NCBI RefSeq assembly: GCF_002198115.1 | Contig: NZ_NGNR01000003.1 | Coordinates: forward strand, 491,546-555,545 | Length of the DNA stretch: 64,000 nt | Reading direction: 5' to 3' | Origin: Robiginitalea sediminis | Lineage (GTDB): Bacteria; Bacteroidota; Bacteroidia; Flavobacteriales; Flavobacteriaceae | Part shown: piece by piece, positions 48,897 to 58,392 of the stretch | Position numbering within the stretch: position 1 is the stretch's first letter | How the letters are laid out: each line of letters begins with the position of its first letter | Position numbers and translations under genes: made by a program | Notes under the pieces: generated by a model | The model's input: the letters and a program-made list of their open reading frames with translations, nothing else | Told to the model about the DNA's origin: nothing | Databases searched by the model: none

Positions 48897-49349
48897 TCAG
48901 GTTTTTGGGTTGGGTTTTGTGTTACTCCGGATCAGTACCCGCGTTTCGTACCGGTATTTCCTGTGGTCCCGCATCAGGCGCCTTATGGTGCGTTTCCCCC
49001 TGTAGCTACTGTTTTCAACCCATCCGAGCAGGACCAGCTCCAGGTGGGATCCGGAAGGCGAGTCGATAAGGTAAACCAGGGTTTCATCATACAAGAGGGA
49101 GGCTGTTGGCGGGAAATGGCAGGGAAGTTGCCCGCTTCCGGTCCGTATCACGAGATAGTTTCCGTCAATCGCGTAGGCGCCCATCCCGGCGACATCCACG
49201 GAGACGCCACCATTACTGAGGGTCCGCAGACATACCGAATCCCGCATGAATACCAGGGTATCCTTGGCCCCGGTGTACGTGCCTGAAAGCGATTGGCCGC
49301 AAAGCGGCACGGAAGCCCCCAGAATAAGAACCCAAAGCAGACGCATCAT
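48897..49349 (-). CDS. Secreted hypothetical protein
   Basis: A 150-residue protein with a signal peptide (MMRLLWVLILGASVPLCGQ) and a small beta-rich domain (LSGTYTGAKDTLVFMRDSVCLRTLS, GAYAIDGNYLVIRTGSG). Two mature cysteines, in DSVCLR and QLPCHF, may pair. A basic C-terminus follows (RRLMRDHRKYRYETRVLIR). Not recognised. Co-transcribed with the DUF2200 gene. Confidence 0.68.
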   Translation of the reverse strand: MMRLLWVLILGASVPLCGQSLSGTYTGAKDTLVFMRDSVCLRTLSNGGVSVDVAGMGAYAIDGNYLVIRTGSGQLPCHFPPTASLLYDETLVYLIDSPSGSHLELVLLGWVENSSYRGKRTIRRLMRDHRKYRYETRVLIRSNTKPNPKT

Positions 49350-49422
49350 TGTTTTTCAGTGTCTTTCTCCAGTAAGATAGCCAATTATTACAAGCCATTG
49401 CAGGGAACCGGATGTACAGGCC

Positions 49423-50274
49423 TTAGTCTACCTGCAGGGAGAAGTTGTCTACATACATGGGGATGGTACGGGGGGTGGGGTTGGCGGTTGCCCCGATCTG
49501 TACCCGTTCGTAATAGGTGGGTTGCTGGAGTGTAAAGTCGATCCCCTCTTGGGCAAAGACGTCTCTGAAAACCCCGGGATTCGGGAAGTTCATGGCCGGC
49601 TGGTCCAGGACCTGCTGCCCGTCTATGACCAAAAGGTTACGGCCGGAATCGGTGGCCGAGAGGGTCATGGTCCATTCCACCCGAACCCATTGCTGCCTCG
49701 GAAACGCATACCGGGTCTGCTGCAGGGTGGAACCGGAGATTTTGCCCCGTTCAATAGACAAATAATCGTTACCCCCGGACATCATCAGACGTACCCCCGG
49801 GCATTGGTTTTCGGAACCGTAGTTATCGCCTACGGCGGGGTCCCAGCAATTGCAGCACTCCAGGTCCAGAAGCAGCAGGTCTGCCAGAGGCTCGGTGGTA
49901 TCGATGTAGAAATCGGCCGAGATGCGTACAGTGCTCCCTTCCGGGATTTGCAGGCCGTTCTTTTCGATGTCGATTTTTGAGAGTTGGGAATCGGAACCAT
50001 AAGCCAGTATCCGCAAGGCATTTCCCCCTTCCGAAACCGGGTTGGTTACCACAGAAATCGCATTTTCAGCCCCTGAAGGATCGGTTTGCTGGATGGTGGA
50101 CCACCGGCTGCCATCCGTCGGGAAAAGGGCGTTAAGGGAGTTATTGGTCGTTTCGAAGCCGTCTTCAAAACGATACGATTGTTCCGGGGCCGGGTTTTCC
50201 TCCGGGTCATTTTTATCGCAGCCCAGGCAAAAAACACATAAAAGGCTGATGGTAAGGAAGTAATAGGCTTTCAT
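49423..50274 (-). CDS. Lipoprotein with polysaccharide-lyase/LamG-like jelly-roll fold
   Basis: A 283-residue lipoprotein (lipobox CVFCLGC). The mature part looks like a concanavalin-type jelly roll: DGFETTNNSLNALFPTDGSRW, VRISADFYIDTTEPLADLLLLDLE, WVRVEWTMTLSATDSGRNLLVIDGQQV and a terminal IPMYVDNFSLQVD strand. A Cys-rich loop (LECCNCWDPA) is odd for the fold and could bind metal or form disulfides. No sugar-processing genes are adjacent, so a binding role is as likely as a lyase. Confidence 0.72.
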   Translation of the reverse strand: MKAYYFLTISLLCVFCLGCDKNDPEENPAPEQSYRFEDGFETTNNSLNALFPTDGSRWSTIQQTDPSGAENAISVVTNPVSEGGNALRILAYGSDSQLSKIDIEKNGLQIPEGSTVRISADFYIDTTEPLADLLLLDLECCNCWDPAVGDNYGSENQCPGVRLMMSGGNDYLSIERGKISGSTLQQTRYAFPRQQWVRVEWTMTLSATDSGRNLLVIDGQQVLDQPAMNFPNPGVFRDVFAQEGIDFTLQQPTYYERVQIGATANPTPRTIPMYVDNFSLQVD

Positions 50275-50365
50275 AGTATGGAAAACGCAAAAAACGAAAA
50301 CTTCTTGCGCGCTATCCCTATTTTACCGGACAGCCTACCCTAAGGGCAATGCCCTACGTTCTTCC

Positions 50366-51475
50366 TTACAGGGCTAACAGCAGGTCCATAAGTTCAAAAC
50401 AAAGGTCATCGATCTTTCCTTTGTCCTGATGAAACGCCGATACATTGGAAAGGATAACGACCCCGAACTTCTTGTTGGGTTCCAGGGCCATCGATGCCGT
50501 GTATCCTGCAGTGCCCCCGTTATGCCAGAGGACCTCCTGCCCGCTCTTGGTCCTGGGCAGGTGCCAGCCCAGACCAATTCGCATATTGTCCCTAATGTTG
50601 AACGTCGCCTCCCGCGTGAGGGCTAAAACCGGATTTTCCAGGTCGAAATGTGCCCGAGCAAAAATAGAGAGGTCATTAGCAGAGGAGAGGATGGCCCCTG
50701 CCCCGGCCAGGGCATCGAATTCCCAATGGGGGGTGGGTTCTCCCACTGCATTTAACCCGGGAATCAGATGGGAATCCACCTTGGCTAAATCCGTGGTGGA
50801 GTGCGTCATGTCCTGGGGGAGGAACACCTGTTGCTGTAGCTGTTCTTCATATGAAGCCCCGGAAATCCTTTCCAGCAGATAACCCAGCAGGCCTGCACCC
50901 AGGTTGGAATACCCATAGGTACTCCCGGGCTGGTTTTCCGCCTCCATACCACCGGTAAGATATTCCTCCAGTTTGGCGCCGTCGTAATCCCGGTATGGGT
51001 TTTCCGGGTTGAAGGTAAAAGGATTGAGGTTTGTCGGAAGCCGCGGTAACCCGGAGGTGTGGTTGGCCAGTTGCAAGAAGGTAATTTCACGCGCTTCGTT
51101 CAGTTCTTTCTCCACATAGTGGCCAATGGGTTCGGTTAGGGAAACGCGCCCCTGAATGACCTGATGGGCCAGCAGAGTTGCCGTAAAGACCTTGCTGATG
51201 GAGCCGACCTCAAAAACGCGGGATTCGTTTGCTGCAAACCGCAGGGTATCGTTTTCCCGGAGTATGCCCAAAAAATACGTCTGGTCCGGATAAAGCAGGG
51301 CCACGGAGAGTTGTGTTTTTTCGGGGAAGGTTTTCGCATGCTGGTAGACCAATGCCGCATGCTCTTCGGAAACGCCATTAGGAAGGGGAGTAAGTCCATT
51401 GGCAGCCGGTACGGTTTGACCCCTGGAACAAGCGCAAAAAATGCAACCCAGGAGAACCAGCCAGTAGTTTTTCAT
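50366..51475 (-). CDS. Serine beta-lactamase-like hydrolase (class C fold)
   Basis: A 369-residue exported enzyme with a lipoprotein-type signal (LVLLGCIFCACSRG). Motifs of the AmpC/esterase EstB fold: Ser-x-x-Lys in VGSISKVFTA (near residue 94), Tyr-x-Asn in YGYSNLGAGLL (near residue 190) and HNGGTAGY (near residue 318) for the KTG equivalent. AmpC-like fold is sure; the substrate (beta-lactam, D-Ala peptide or ester) is not. A related enzyme is encoded at 60073-61143. Confidence 0.9.
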   Translation of the reverse strand: MKNYWLVLLGCIFCACSRGQTVPAANGLTPLPNGVSEEHAALVYQHAKTFPEKTQLSVALLYPDQTYFLGILRENDTLRFAANESRVFEVGSISKVFTATLLAHQVIQGRVSLTEPIGHYVEKELNEAREITFLQLANHTSGLPRLPTNLNPFTFNPENPYRDYDGAKLEEYLTGGMEAENQPGSTYGYSNLGAGLLGYLLERISGASYEEQLQQQVFLPQDMTHSTTDLAKVDSHLIPGLNAVGEPTPHWEFDALAGAGAILSSANDLSIFARAHFDLENPVLALTREATFNIRDNMRIGLGWHLPRTKSGQEVLWHNGGTAGYTASMALEPNKKFGVVILSNVSAFHQDKGKIDDLCFELMDLLLAL

Positions 51476-51546
51476 TGTAATACGCGTTCTTTAGACCATT
51501 AAAGGTAATATTCCAAGGGGTTTACAGGCACAAGCCATGCGAAAAA

Positions 51547-52575
51547 TTACAGACTTTGGCCGCCTCTCCAGGTTTGGGAAGTCATTTCAAACTGGATTTC
51601 CCCATCCGGGAAACGGCTGGTTTCCAACCACCCTAGGTTGCGGTAAAACCCCTCCGCACGGGTCCCCGGCCCGGTAGAAAGCCAGGCCTTTTCCTTGCCC
51701 TGCCCAAAGTACCAATCCATCATAACCCGGTGGAGCCTGCGTCCGATGCCCCGACCCTCCGCCTCTGGCAGCAGGAAAAGCGCCCAGATGTTGTTATCCG
51801 CCAGGTCGGCTATGGCAAACCCGACCACGCCTTCCGGGGTTTCGGCTACCCAACCTCGGCCGCGCCGGGTGATATAGTCCAGGCAAATGGCATCGGTAAC
51901 CTTCTCGGGGTGTAGCAGGATGTTTTCCCGGACCCCCCTTCGGATTTGCTGCATGCGGGGGATATCCGAAGTCGTAGCCTCCCGGATTCGGATGTTTATG
52001 GCCGAAGGACCCTTAAGTGAATTTGAGGCCCGTCTGGGAGTAGTGGTTTTTGGGTGCTCCAGAATCATCAGCAGGAGTTCTTCAGGAGGATCTCCAAGCC
52101 TGATGGACCCGGAAGGCCGAAAACCCAGTTTTGCGAGGAGTCCCCGGGAGGCCTGGTTGTCCGGCCTTGTTATCGCCTTTAGGGTTTCAAGGCCAAAGGT
52201 GTGGAATGCCGCCTCGATAACCCCGCTTGCCGCTTCAAAGCCATAACCCTTGCCCTCGTAGGCCGGCAGGAGGGCAAACCCCAGGTCGATACCTTCCAAC
52301 CCCTCCCGGTCATATAGGCCGCAGGTTCCTATTTTCGCCTGGTCTTCCTTCCGGATGAGGGTGAAATTGCCAAAGCCCAGGCGTTCCTGCTGGGACATGG
52401 TGTTTTTTAGGATATATGCCCTGGCGTCGGCCTCGGACCCGATTCCCCGGTCTCCAATATACTGAAGCCATTTCGGGGTGTTGGCCAGGAGGTGGAAAAA
52501 CGCAGCGTCTTCCGCGTTAGTGGGCCTGAGCCAAAGCCGCTGGGTTTCAAGGATGCCGGGAGGGTTGTGTTGCAT
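51547..52575 (-). CDS. Fusion of two GNAT acetyltransferases
   Basis: A 342-residue protein with two complete GNAT modules. Residues 7-172 are RimJ/RimL-like (LETQRLWLRPTNAEDAAFF, LLPAYEGKGYGFEA for acetyl-CoA binding, NQASRGLLAKLGFRPSGS). A short linker (TTTPRRASNSLKGPSA) leads to a second GNAT at 193-336 (IRIREATTSDIPRM, LLPEAEGRGIGRRLH, GFYRNLGWLETS). Both keep the Q/RxxGxG/A-type loop, so both may be active. Substrates unknown. Confidence 0.88.
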   Translation of the reverse strand: MQHNPPGILETQRLWLRPTNAEDAAFFHLLANTPKWLQYIGDRGIGSEADARAYILKNTMSQQERLGFGNFTLIRKEDQAKIGTCGLYDREGLEGIDLGFALLPAYEGKGYGFEAASGVIEAAFHTFGLETLKAITRPDNQASRGLLAKLGFRPSGSIRLGDPPEELLLMILEHPKTTTPRRASNSLKGPSAINIRIREATTSDIPRMQQIRRGVRENILLHPEKVTDAICLDYITRRGRGWVAETPEGVVGFAIADLADNNIWALFLLPEAEGRGIGRRLHRVMMDWYFGQGKEKAWLSTGPGTRAEGFYRNLGWLETSRFPDGEIQFEMTSQTWRGGQSL

Positions 52576-52623
52576 GGCTTGCCGGGGTTTCCCGCAGCGC
52601 CCAAATGGGTGCTTTGGAGAGGG

Positions 52624-52980
52624 TTACACCTGTTGCCCGAAGGTAAGCAAATTGTTATCCGGGTCCAGCAGGGAGAATTCCCGCTGCCCCCAGGGCTTGG
52701 TTTCCAGCTGGCCGTTGGGGTGGATGGGAACCTCCCCATCCAACAGAGCGCGATAAAAGGCGTCTATTTGCGCCACACGGATGTACACCTGGCCGTAGTT
52801 TTCGGCCGGGTTCAGGCCGGGGAATTCAAAGAAGTGGATCTGAACCTGGTCGCGCGCCACCATCAGGTATCCTGGATAGTCGGCATTACCGTACTCCTGA
52901 AAACCCAGGGTTTTGGTGTAGAAGGCGCGGGTTACGGCTTTGCTGCGCATAGGCAGCTTCGGGTGGATGGCAGTGAGCAT
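52624..52980 (-). CDS. VOC-family (bleomycin-resistance/glyoxalase-like) protein
   Basis: A 118-residue protein of the vicinal-oxygen-chelate fold: LPMRSKAVTRAFYTKTLGFQEYG, QIHFFEFPGLNPAENYGQVYIRV and the last strand REFSLLDPDNNLLTFGQ. It resembles bleomycin-binding (Sh ble-like) members. Drug binding is possible but not shown. It is 48 bases upstream of the GNAT fusion gene, on the same strand. Confidence 0.88.
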   Translation of the reverse strand: MLTAIHPKLPMRSKAVTRAFYTKTLGFQEYGNADYPGYLMVARDQVQIHFFEFPGLNPAENYGQVYIRVAQIDAFYRALLDGEVPIHPNGQLETKPWGQREFSLLDPDNNLLTFGQQV

Positions 52981-53019
52981 ATCGGCTTTAGTGTTGGTTC
53001 AAAGAGTGGAAGGTGCCGG

Positions 53020-54129
53020 TCAGTCGGGTTTCGAAAGGCCAGGGCTGTTGTACTCGATTTCTTCTATATGGAGCTGCAACCAGGTCCAGTCCCCAGTTTC
53101 GGTTTTCCATTGCACCTCACACCGCACCGGTATTTCCACCCCGTTGCGTACCTGGGTTTCCTTCGCCAGGACGGTCCACGGTGTAGGCTGGGAAACGCTG
53201 GCATCCCGGTAGCGCAGGGCTGTGAACGTTTCAAAGCTGCCCTGATGGTCAAAATAAAAAGTGCCGGACCCGGAAACACCTTTGTAGGAGAGGGTAGCCA
53301 TGGCAGCGTTTTCCCCCTTTGGTTCCCAGGTGATATAGGGGCTCAGGGCCGCCGACGGGAACCAGACCATCTCAGCCAGGTAGCGCTGCAGGGTGGCCTG
53401 GTCTACCTTGGGGTCGGCGGTTGCTCTGGCCACGGGGATTAACGACCCAAGGGCAATGTGCATTTCCCCTTTCCCCCCGGTAAACCGGTCACGGCCGGTT
53501 ACCGGTAAAAACGCATTCATCTCCGTTTGGATACTCCAAACAAAACCGGGGGGATCAACGGTAAAAACCTGTTCGGCCCTCCCGGGGTTCCAGGAATCCT
53601 GCCCTGGTTTCAGTTTGAGTTGCAGTTCCTGCCGGAGCCAGACGGTAGATACGGCAGGTTTCCCTACCACCCCGCTGCGGGACAACCATTGATGTACAAC
53701 CGGAGGGAGGCCCTGTAGGTCCGTTTCTGTTATCCGCTGCGGTGAAGGCGTCGAGGCCTGGGATAGCAACTCAGCCCGCTCCTGCTGTACCTGCTGCTGG
53801 AAGGATGCCTTTGCGTGGCCCAGGACAACCCCCACTAGGATAAGGACATTGGCTATGGTACCAAAACGGGCATCCGTCCAGGCCATTGCGATTACTGCCT
53901 GGGAGATCACCAATCCGGCCAGGGCCGCCAGGTACCAGGAGGGAACCTCAAGGTAATGCAATACAGCTGTCAGGGAGAAAAGGACAAAAGCCAACAACCA
54001 AAACACCCCTGCGGTCCGGCTTACGGGCTGGCCCAGGCCTTCTAGTTCCGCCAGCCCAAAGGCTTTGGCAAAGCCCATTAGGTGGATAAGGCCATGCAGG
54101 GCAACCAGCAATGTAAAGGCAAACCGCAT
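53020..54129 (-). CDS. DUF6544/DUF6920-type membrane-anchored protein
   Basis: A 369-residue protein with four N-terminal membrane helices (residues 1-115: FTLLVALHGLIHLMGFAKAF, VFWLLAFVLFSLTAVLHYL) and a soluble domain from about 130. The latter has the family marks LPPVVHQWLSRSGVVG, FLPVTGRDRFTGGKGEMHIAL and LSPYITWEP. The family is not characterised. Its neighbours are the VOC gene and DUF4345-like gene. Confidence 0.8.
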   Translation of the reverse strand: MRFAFTLLVALHGLIHLMGFAKAFGLAELEGLGQPVSRTAGVFWLLAFVLFSLTAVLHYLEVPSWYLAALAGLVISQAVIAMAWTDARFGTIANVLILVGVVLGHAKASFQQQVQQERAELLSQASTPSPQRITETDLQGLPPVVHQWLSRSGVVGKPAVSTVWLRQELQLKLKPGQDSWNPGRAEQVFTVDPPGFVWSIQTEMNAFLPVTGRDRFTGGKGEMHIALGSLIPVARATADPKVDQATLQRYLAEMVWFPSAALSPYITWEPKGENAAMATLSYKGVSGSGTFYFDHQGSFETFTALRYRDASVSQPTPWTVLAKETQVRNGVEIPVRCEVQWKTETGDWTWLQLHIEEIEYNSPGLSKPD

Positions 54130-54195
54130 TCCATCAGGGTATTGGAAAAAAGCCAGTAGGCTACCTGAACTAAGGTAGAAAATTTCTGGGTTGGT

Positions 54196-54591
54196 TTACC
54201 CGGGTTTTCCCGGCTGTGCCCCTGGATGTTTCCGCAGCTGGTATAGGGCGAACCCCCCCAGTACCAGCTCTCCTACCCACCCGAAGGCGTAGGCTGGGGA
54301 GGGAATCCCGTCCAGGGCAATACTCAGCAGCCGTCCTGCAGCCAACCCGAGCATGAAAACGATATTCAGCAGCGTAGCCGCTTTCCAGTACCCCGACTTA
54401 AAGATACCCAGGATCCACAGGGCTGCGCTACCCAGGTAGAGCCCCATAATGGCGCGGAAGACGTTGTTCAGGTCCGTACTGTCTACTTGAAAATCGAAAA
54501 GCAGGGGTAGGGCATCGGCCGGAGCCACCCCATAGAGCAAGGCGGCGGGGATTACAATTACCGAGGAGAGGACCAGGTGGAGGTTTTTCAT
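54196..54591 (-). CDS. DUF4345-type membrane protein
   Basis: A 131-residue integral membrane protein with four hydrophobic helices and the family-like motif NVFRAIMGLYLGSAALWILGIF. Function unknown. It is 13 bases after the second cardiolipin synthase gene and may be translated from the same transcript. Ends in a short Pro/Gly-rich cytosolic tail. Confidence 0.8.
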   Translation of the reverse strand: MKNLHLVLSSVIVIPAALLYGVAPADALPLLFDFQVDSTDLNNVFRAIMGLYLGSAALWILGIFKSGYWKAATLLNIVFMLGLAAGRLLSIALDGIPSPAYAFGWVGELVLGGFALYQLRKHPGAQPGKPG

Positions 54592-54604
54592 GGTGTTAGC
54601 CTTA

Positions 54605-56047
54605 CTACATTAGGGCAGAAAACAAGTGCAGGAGTTTTTCCCAGAACCGGACCAGCATGGGCCTTTTATTCCACTCTTCTTCGGATATTTCCCGGGCATC
54701 CTCAAGGTCCTTGAAAAACTGGTCGCTCAAAAGGCCTGCCAGGCCCGTGTCAAATACCAGGGCGTTGATTTCAAAGTTAAGGTCGAAACTCCTGTTGTCC
54801 AGGTTGGCGGTGCCTACCACCGATACTTTTTTGTCGCAAACCAGGGTCTTGGCATGGACAAAGCCCTTCCGGTATAAATGGATATGCACGCCTGCTTCCA
54901 GGAGCTCCTGGTAAAAGGAGCGGGAAGTGCTGTTCACGATAAAGGAATCCGAAACCTCCGGAACCAGGATATGGATGGTAACTCCGCTTAAGGCGGAAAT
55001 TTTCAGGGCATTCAGAAAGGAGCTGTCCGGGATGAGGTAGGGGGTGGTAATCAGGACCTCCTCCCTGGCCAAAAGGATGGTTTGTATCAGGGAATAAAGG
55101 ATATTCGGGTAGTCGGAATCCGGGCCGCTTTCCACTATCTGGACCAACTGATCCCCATGCTTTTGCGCTATGTTTTCAATGGGGAAGTAGTCCGTGGAGA
55201 ACCCAATATCCTGCCCGGCACAGAAATTCCAGTCCGTCAGGAAGGTGAATTGCAGGTTCATGACGGCGGTGCCGGTAATACGCAGGTGCGTATCCCTCCA
55301 ATACAGGTCGTTTTTGGGTTGGTTGATGTACTTGTCGCTGACATTAATACCCCCTATAAAACCGGTAAGCCCATCGATGACCACAATTTTCCGGTGGTTG
55401 CGGTAGTTAATCCGGTTTGCAAACCTGATAAATGTGATTTTGTGGAAGGGGTAGGCCTCCACCCCTCCTTCGCGCAGTCTTTTCGCCAGGGTAGCGCGGA
55501 TCCCCTGGCTGCCGAAATCATCGTAAATAAAGCGAACCTGGACGCCTTCCCCCGCTTTGGCGATCAGGATATCCGCAATCTGGTTGCCGATGTCATCATC
55601 CTCATAGATATAGTATTCCATATGGATGTGGTGCCTGGCGTTCCGCAGGCATTCCAGCAGGATAGGGAACTTAGACTCCCCATTGATACAAAGGGATACG
55701 GCATTGTTCTCCGACACCATCCCCCTTTGTTTCTGAAAGTGTGCGAGGGGGTAGAAATGCCCCAATTCCTCCTTGTTTTTCTTCAGGATGGCCGAGGCAT
55801 GCGCCAACCTTCTTTCCCTTAGTTGGGGGAAGGCCGTATTATTGACTGCCAGCTTCTTCTTGTAGAGTTTCCTTTTCCGGTAATTCAGCCCCACACTGAA
55901 ATAGATCAGTATACCAATTACCGGCAGTCCAAGGATGAGCAGGAGGTAGCCCAGTCCCTTGCTGGGGGTGGTGGTATGCAGGATAATCCGAATGCAGACC
56001 AGGAGCACGACCAGGAAATACAGGCCGATCAGTAGCGGGTATTCCAT
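54605..56047 (-). CDS. Second cardiolipin synthase (phospholipase D family)
   Basis: A 480-residue membrane enzyme from MEYPLLIGLYFLVVLLVCIRIIL, with two N-terminal helices and two HKD motifs: HRKIVVID and HAKTLVCD, each in the NYRNHRK / GTANLDNRSFD contexts. The ATG at 56047 begins with the hydrophobic helix as expected; an upstream ATG at 56119 adds 24 mostly basic/aromatic residues and is less likely. Clearly a paralogue of the 34397-35794 product. Confidence 0.9.
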   Translation of the reverse strand: MEYPLLIGLYFLVVLLVCIRIILHTTTPSKGLGYLLLILGLPVIGILIYFSVGLNYRKRKLYKKKLAVNNTAFPQLRERRLAHASAILKKNKEELGHFYPLAHFQKQRGMVSENNAVSLCINGESKFPILLECLRNARHHIHMEYYIYEDDDIGNQIADILIAKAGEGVQVRFIYDDFGSQGIRATLAKRLREGGVEAYPFHKITFIRFANRINYRNHRKIVVIDGLTGFIGGINVSDKYINQPKNDLYWRDTHLRITGTAVMNLQFTFLTDWNFCAGQDIGFSTDYFPIENIAQKHGDQLVQIVESGPDSDYPNILYSLIQTILLAREEVLITTPYLIPDSSFLNALKISALSGVTIHILVPEVSDSFIVNSTSRSFYQELLEAGVHIHLYRKGFVHAKTLVCDKKVSVVGTANLDNRSFDLNFEINALVFDTGLAGLLSDQFFKDLEDAREISEEEWNKRPMLVRFWEKLLHLFSALM

Positions 56048-56269
56048 GTAAATTGTCTTTATGGCTTGCACAGAAAGATACACCTTCTTGAGCGGTTCGG
56101 GCCAAATAGGTTTCCACATCTTCTGGTAAGGAATGCAGATAAGCCGTGGGATACCACCACCCAGCTCTTTTTTAGCCCTTCGGGAAGGTTGTTTTGGGCG
56201 TTAACCATGGCTTGCATGTTATCGCCCCAGGCGGGCTATCCGAGGATTTTGGGTTGATCGGTAATTCGG

Positions 56270-57055
56270 TTACTTTATCTCCCGATCCAGTAACTCAAGC
56301 ATTTCCCGGATGCGGTCGCGGAGGGTCTCGGATTGGATATTGGTAATCTGGTGATAGGTAACTACCTGGCTGATAATACCTTCCAGGGCTGTATCCTGCA
56401 GGACGGCTATCAGGTCCAGTGGCTTGCGTGTGGGCTTTAAGGTGAATTTGTAACTGAAGGTACTGTCCAGGGCTTCCGTCGGGGTATACCCATCTTTCCA
56501 TAGGTTGTCATTCAAATTACGCGCGATACCGAGCCGAACATGACTTGGAAAAATCATTTCAGTCCTATACTTCTTGAAGTCGGTTTCTAACTCCTGAACC
56601 TGATACACCTCAGAGGACCAGTTGGAAAGGTAACGGACCAGGGTGTCGTTTTGGATCAGCCGTATTTTATCCGTGCCGATAATATCATTTTTTATAGGGT
56701 CGAAGGTCGGATCCCGGCTAATGTTGGCCATGGCCGAATAAAAAACAGCTTCTTCCAATGATTCCGGCTCGTCTATAAATTCCAGCAGGGTATTACAGGC
56801 CATAAGGCCCTCATTGCGCATTTCTATTTTCTGGTTAAGCTGCTCCAGGTTGTTCTGGTATTCACTTCTCAACTGCCGGAGGATGGCTTGCTCCTTTTCC
56901 CGGTCCTTCCGTGCTTCATTCAGGTTATTTATTTGCAGGGCAATCAGGATCCCAATGACCACCAAAACGATTTCCCCTGCGGCGTAAAACAGGTATTTGC
57001 GGAAATTGTTTTGGGAAAGAAGCTGGTTTCGGATGGTTCTGAAAAACTGGATCAT
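56270..57055 (-). CDS. DUF6090-type membrane-anchored protein
   Basis: A 261-residue protein of the Bacteroidetes DUF6090 type: it starts MIQFFRTIRNQLLSQNNFRKYLFYAAGEIVLVVIGILIALQINNLNE, i.e. a cytosolic stretch, one membrane helix (residues 23-43), and then a charged helical extracytosolic domain. Family is common in large numbers in Flavobacteriia and uncharacterised. Confidence 0.85.
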   Translation of the reverse strand: MIQFFRTIRNQLLSQNNFRKYLFYAAGEIVLVVIGILIALQINNLNEARKDREKEQAILRQLRSEYQNNLEQLNQKIEMRNEGLMACNTLLEFIDEPESLEEAVFYSAMANISRDPTFDPIKNDIIGTDKIRLIQNDTLVRYLSNWSSEVYQVQELETDFKKYRTEMIFPSHVRLGIARNLNDNLWKDGYTPTEALDSTFSYKFTLKPTRKPLDLIAVLQDTALEGIISQVVTYHQITNIQSETLRDRIREMLELLDREIK

Positions 57056-57142
57056 AGCCTGGGCCCGGGTGGGGTATTGACGTGTGCGCTGCGCTCCCTA
57101 AATGTAGTCCTTTTTCCAAAAATGCGAGGGTATGGTATGTAG

Positions 57143-58063
57143 TCAGTCCCTCCCCAGGGAACCGATAAACCGAATAGCCCCCGGCAGGATGCTGAAGGTA
57201 GCCGGGGCCTGGCCCACGTACTCCCCGTCTGCCTCAATGCCGCAGGGGTGTACGCTTTCCAGCCGGATCATCCGTGCCTCACGGTAGTGCACTTCGGGGT
57301 GGTGGATGGCAACTCCCTTTTTCAGTTTTGGGAGGTTCAACAAATAGTCCTTCAGGCTGAGGTCCCCGAAAATGGACAGGTGGAGCTTCCCGTCGTCCGG
57401 AATGGCCTCAGGTGCCACGCAAATCGCATTGCCGAAATACCTTCCGTTGGCAACGGCCAGCTGCATCAACGGCCCTTTCCAATGCCAGTCTCCTTCCGTA
57501 AGGAGCACTTCTTTTTTGGTGTACCGGTAAAACCCCTTCAGGATATGCCAGAAATAGCCCATGCGCGAATCCAGGAATCCCGAGGCATTTTCCATGCGCT
57601 TTACCACTTCGGCTCCCAGCCCAACCCCTGAAATATTGATGAAATATCGGGTTTCGCCCCTGGGATCCAGGATAATTTTTCCCAGGTCCAGCCGGCGGGT
57701 GGCCCTGTTCCGGATATTCAGGATTAAGGCCTCAAAAGAAGGGGTAATCCCGGTCGTACGGGCAAAGTCATTTGCTGACCCATAGGGGAGCAGACCTAAA
57801 GCCGGGTGGGCATTGGTGGGGATGTTGCTCTGCATCATCCCGTTTACCACTTCGTGCAGGGTCCCGTCTCCCCCCACGGCCACCAGGTAATCGCACCCGT
57901 CCTGGGTGGCCTGGCGGGCCAGTTCCACCGCGTGCCCCGCCCAAAGGGTGGTCAGCAGGTGTACGCTTCCCAGGGCCGGTTCCCGGCTCATGCGTTCCAG
58001 TTGGGGAAGCAGCCGCGAGAGGCGGTTGTTTTTGTTGTTGATGATACAAACGACCTTCACCAA
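57143..58063 (-). CDS. YegS/DagK-type lipid kinase
   Basis: A 306-residue diacylglycerol-kinase-family enzyme. The nucleotide-binding motif is VAVGGDGTLHEVVNGMM near residue 75, with LLPYGSANDFARTTG following and ISGVGLGAEVVKRM in the C-terminal domain (LHLSIFGDLS, then CGIEADGEYVG). Phosphorylates a lipid such as diacylglycerol or a sphingoid base; which one cannot be read from sequence. Confidence 0.92.
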   Translation of the reverse strand: MVKVVCIINNKNNRLSRLLPQLERMSREPALGSVHLLTTLWAGHAVELARQATQDGCDYLVAVGGDGTLHEVVNGMMQSNIPTNAHPALGLLPYGSANDFARTTGITPSFEALILNIRNRATRRLDLGKIILDPRGETRYFINISGVGLGAEVVKRMENASGFLDSRMGYFWHILKGFYRYTKKEVLLTEGDWHWKGPLMQLAVANGRYFGNAICVAPEAIPDDGKLHLSIFGDLSLKDYLLNLPKLKKGVAIHHPEVHYREARMIRLESVHPCGIEADGEYVGQAPATFSILPGAIRFIGSLGRD

Positions 58064-58104
58064 AAGGAGTTTATCACGGTTACCCCTCTGCGCTCCATCT
58101 TATT

Positions 58105-58392
58105 TTAGTTGCCGGAGTCTACTTCGGCGCCGGTGAACTGCTGATGTCCGTTGCAAATCTTCAGGGAAGGGTGGAGGGCTACCTTGCCCTCCGCGGTAAG
58201 GACGGCTTTCTGGCGGTTTACAAGGAATTCCAGGGCGTCTTCCTTGGGAAATGCGGTCCCGGAACAGGAGCCGAAGCGGACATCTTCCCCCCAGGTTTCC
58301 CCAATAGCCAGGGTTAGTTCTTCGGGGGTCCATTGGGTGTTATGCTGTTCGATGAGGAAAATTACCTCGTGGATGTGTTTGACGTTTGGCAT
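58105..58392 (-). CDS. YecH/DUF2492-type metal-binding protein
   Basis: About 95 residues from MPNVKHIHEVIFLIEQHNTQWTPEEL. The family's metal-ligand candidates are present: His6 and His8 in KHIHEV, Cys in FGSCSGTAF and Cys/His in LKICNGHQQ. The upstream in-frame start at 58470 would add a 26-residue non-family tail. Metal and role unknown. Confidence 0.82.
   Translation of the reverse strand: MPNVKHIHEVIFLIEQHNTQWTPEELTLAIGETWGEDVRFGSCSGTAFPKEDALEFLVNRQKAVLTAEGKVALHPSLKICNGHQQFTGAEVDSGN

Noticed and set aside
51500-51507. -7 box TACCTTTA before the serine hydrolase at 50366-51475 as an eighth regulon member
   Set aside because: No TGA-N6-TCA dyad lies 33 bp upstream (51530-51543), so it is an ordinary promoter at most.
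56048-56269. Additional small gene between the second cardiolipin synthase and the DUF6090-type gene
   Set aside because: Several short frames look weakly coding but none has a start, a clear end and a recognisable family.
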